Below are positions 62,908 to 64,000 of a DNA stretch of 64,000 nucleotides, piece by piece. Source of the stretch: Collinsella sp. zg1085 (GTDB lineage Bacteria; Actinomycetota; Coriobacteriia; Coriobacteriales; Coriobacteriaceae); assembly GCF_018889955.1 (NCBI RefSeq), contig NZ_CP076545.1:124001-188000 (forward strand), in the 5' to 3' direction. The notes under the pieces were generated by a model. It saw only the letters and a list, made by a program, of their open reading frames with translations, did not search any database and was not told the origin of the DNA. The position numbers and the translations under genes were made by a program. Each line of letters opens with the position of its first letter. Within the stretch, counting starts at the first letter, position 1.

Positions 62908-63816
62908 TTAGGCGCTTAATGCATCACATACTCCATCAAGAAGTTTAAGCGCCAACATTTGTGCATCATTTGCGGTGAAGGAACCTGAGTTAGCCATGCC
63001 GGAAATCTCGAGTCTCAGGCGGGCGGGCGGTACTTTTGCTGCAGCGTAGGCGGTCTGAATACGCTGTGCAAGGTTGCTGACCTCACTTAGTACGATGGTT
63101 GCCTGCGGCTCAGCATCATCAGGGAGACTGCGGCTTGCAATATCAATAATAAAATCAACATCTTCTGGAGCGGTGCCATTAAAGAGCACCATACCGCTGT
63201 TGATGGTTGTTGCAGAGGCGATATTCCACATGCGCGATGCAACATTGCGCGAGATAGGGTCTTCGCCGCCCACTGCCACACGCACCTGTTCGAGCACGCT
63301 TGCGGCGCGTGCAAGACCCATGCGTGCGTGAGTAACCGCTTCGACTACGGAAGGCTTGCCGTCCCAAACGTGGCGCAGGCGAGCAATATAGCTAAACGTA
63401 TCTTGGAAAGCCATGCCATCGGCAAACAAGCCAACATTCTCCTGAAACTCCTGGAGTGCAGCCTCGGTATGCGGACCAAAATAGCCATCAACAACACCGC
63501 AGGCAAAGCCAAGTGTGTTAAGCGCTTGCTGAAGCTCGGCAACATCGGCTCCATGAAAGTTAGGAAGCCTGAGATAGAGCGTGCGATCGCCTAGCTTATA
63601 CGAGGCATCAACAAGCATGCTCCATGCAGGCATATCAATATCTTCAAGCTCGGGCAAGCCCTGTTCAGCGCGAAACGAACGCACTGCAGAAGCGGTGCTA
63701 GCTCCAAAGCTTTGCTCTTCGAGTTCGCGTTTATCAATCGAAAAGCCAAGACCAACAAGACGCGTCTGTACGTCTTCGACGGCAGGCCCCGTCATTCCTA
63801 CTACGATGGGCTCCAT
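62908..63816 (-). CDS. Peptidoglycan-binding-domain protein with unknown C-terminal domain
   Basis: 302 residues from the ATG at 63816 (MEPIVVGMTG), seven bases after AAAGG; an earlier ATG at 63831 overlaps that site. Two PG_binding_1 repeats: about 10-80 (VEDVQTRLVGLGFSI, FRAEQGLPE) and about 92-150 (VAELQQALNTLGFACG, VDGYFGPHTEAALQEFQ). The C-terminal half (about 160-302) contains VLFNGTAPEDVDFIIDIA and LRLEISGM, and I do not recognise it; it looks like an alpha/beta amidase-fold domain in the manner of cell-wall hydrolase partners. No signal peptide or membrane helix is seen, which is odd for a wall-binding protein. The tRNA-Gln gene follows. Confidence 0.75.
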   Translation of the reverse strand: MEPIVVGMTGPAVEDVQTRLVGLGFSIDKRELEEQSFGASTASAVRSFRAEQGLPELEDIDMPAWSMLVDASYKLGDRTLYLRLPNFHGADVAELQQALNTLGFACGVVDGYFGPHTEAALQEFQENVGLFADGMAFQDTFSYIARLRHVWDGKPSVVEAVTHARMGLARAASVLEQVRVAVGGEDPISRNVASRMWNIASATTINSGMVLFNGTAPEDVDFIIDIASRSLPDDAEPQATIVLSEVSNLAQRIQTAYAAAKVPPARLRLEISGMANSGSFTANDAQMLALKLLDGVCDALSA

Positions 63817-63873
63817 GGCAATGCCTTTCAATGCTCAACAGAAGCGCAGTGCTTCTGGCGGTGTGCTTGTGTG

Positions 63874-64000
63874 CTAGTGTACCCGATGAATAAAATAGTC
63901 TGCCATGTCCATGAACAGGCGATAACTTTCTGGTTCAAATTCAATACCCGCAAGATGCGATTTTGCACGTTCTACCAGCTGCTTTGCCTGCTGAGCTGCA
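63874..64000 (-). CDS. C-terminus of a probable polyprenyl diphosphate synthase (cut by window edge)
   Basis: 42 codons to the TAG at 63874-63876; the frame is open to the right edge. The visible tail is helical (QQAKQLVERAKSHL, then FEPESYRLFMDMADYFIHR), which resembles the end of trans-polyprenyl synthases (ALxxLADYVVxR). That would fit synthesis of the lipid carrier or quinone side chain. The assignment rests on this short tail only. Confidence 0.4.
   Translation of the reverse strand, partial: AAQQAKQLVERAKSHLAGIEFEPESYRLFMDMADYFIHRVH

Overview
The window reads as a chromosome segment of an anaerobic, host-associated actinobacterium of the class Coriobacteriia, probably near the Atopobiaceae. 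Evidence: the 16S/23S/5S operon, the protein flavour, the atp gene order followed by murA, Gly-rich anti-oxidant flavoenzymes (flavo-diiron protein, NADH oxidase), sortase-anchored mucin-directed surface proteins, and roughly 45-50% G+C outside the rRNA. Genus is not claimed.

Layout. 1-4657: right end of an integrative element (two large serine recombinases with a small one between, then a 30-bp tandem-repeat array), stacked on a second 1.2-kb unit with its own short serine recombinase. Both abut the 3' end of the 23S rRNA m5U methyltransferase gene rlmD/rumA, whose last 40 bp are duplicated as attachment sites. 4619-10838: rlmD, peptidase T, a DtxR/MntR-type regulator and a phosphohexomutase. 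10839-16430: one complete rRNA operon without spacer tRNAs. 16952-19198: a sortase-anchored surface protein behind a G9 tract. 19380-26311: a tight operon acpS - nnr - alr - udg - tsaE - tsaB/rimI/tsaD fusion. 26497-36339: nrdA and nrdB, separated by an opposing 5.5-kb gene for a giant secreted GH123/sialidase-like protein whose start lies behind a C12 tract. 38567-48933: EF-G-like GTPase, orphan transposase-like HTH protein, flavo-diiron protein, Sua5, glycerol kinase, RpiB, Upp. 49204-58920: the whole F-type ATP synthase operon (atpI-like, B, E, F, H, A, G, D, C), murA and a LytR-CpsA-Psr protein. 61108-64000: NADH oxidase, tRNA-Gln, a peptidoglycan-binding protein and the end of a probable polyprenyl synthase.

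The most unusual content is not a gene. Four related long non-coding elements (about 5930-7603, 36343-38421, 42787-45020, 58920-61102; together about 8 kb, one eighth of the window) lie directly against gene 3' ends. Each full copy has inverted arms of about 0.5 kb carrying the same perfect or near-perfect hairpins (called H1, H2, H3 here) around a core of about 1 kb full of short inverted motifs. Two copies share about 900 bp that appear identical although the surrounding element sequence has diverged, which points to recent gene conversion or movement. I do not recognise the family; no transposase or credible protein is encoded in it.

How genes work together: Sua5 (45224) with TsaE, TsaB and TsaD (23383-26311) gives the complete bacterial t6A37 tRNA modification set. 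AcpS, Alr, MurA, LCP, the PG-binding protein and the polyprenyl synthase fragment belong to envelope synthesis. FprA and Nox remove oxygen. The two cell-wall-anchored proteins behind homopolymeric tracts look like a phase-variable, mucin-facing surface.
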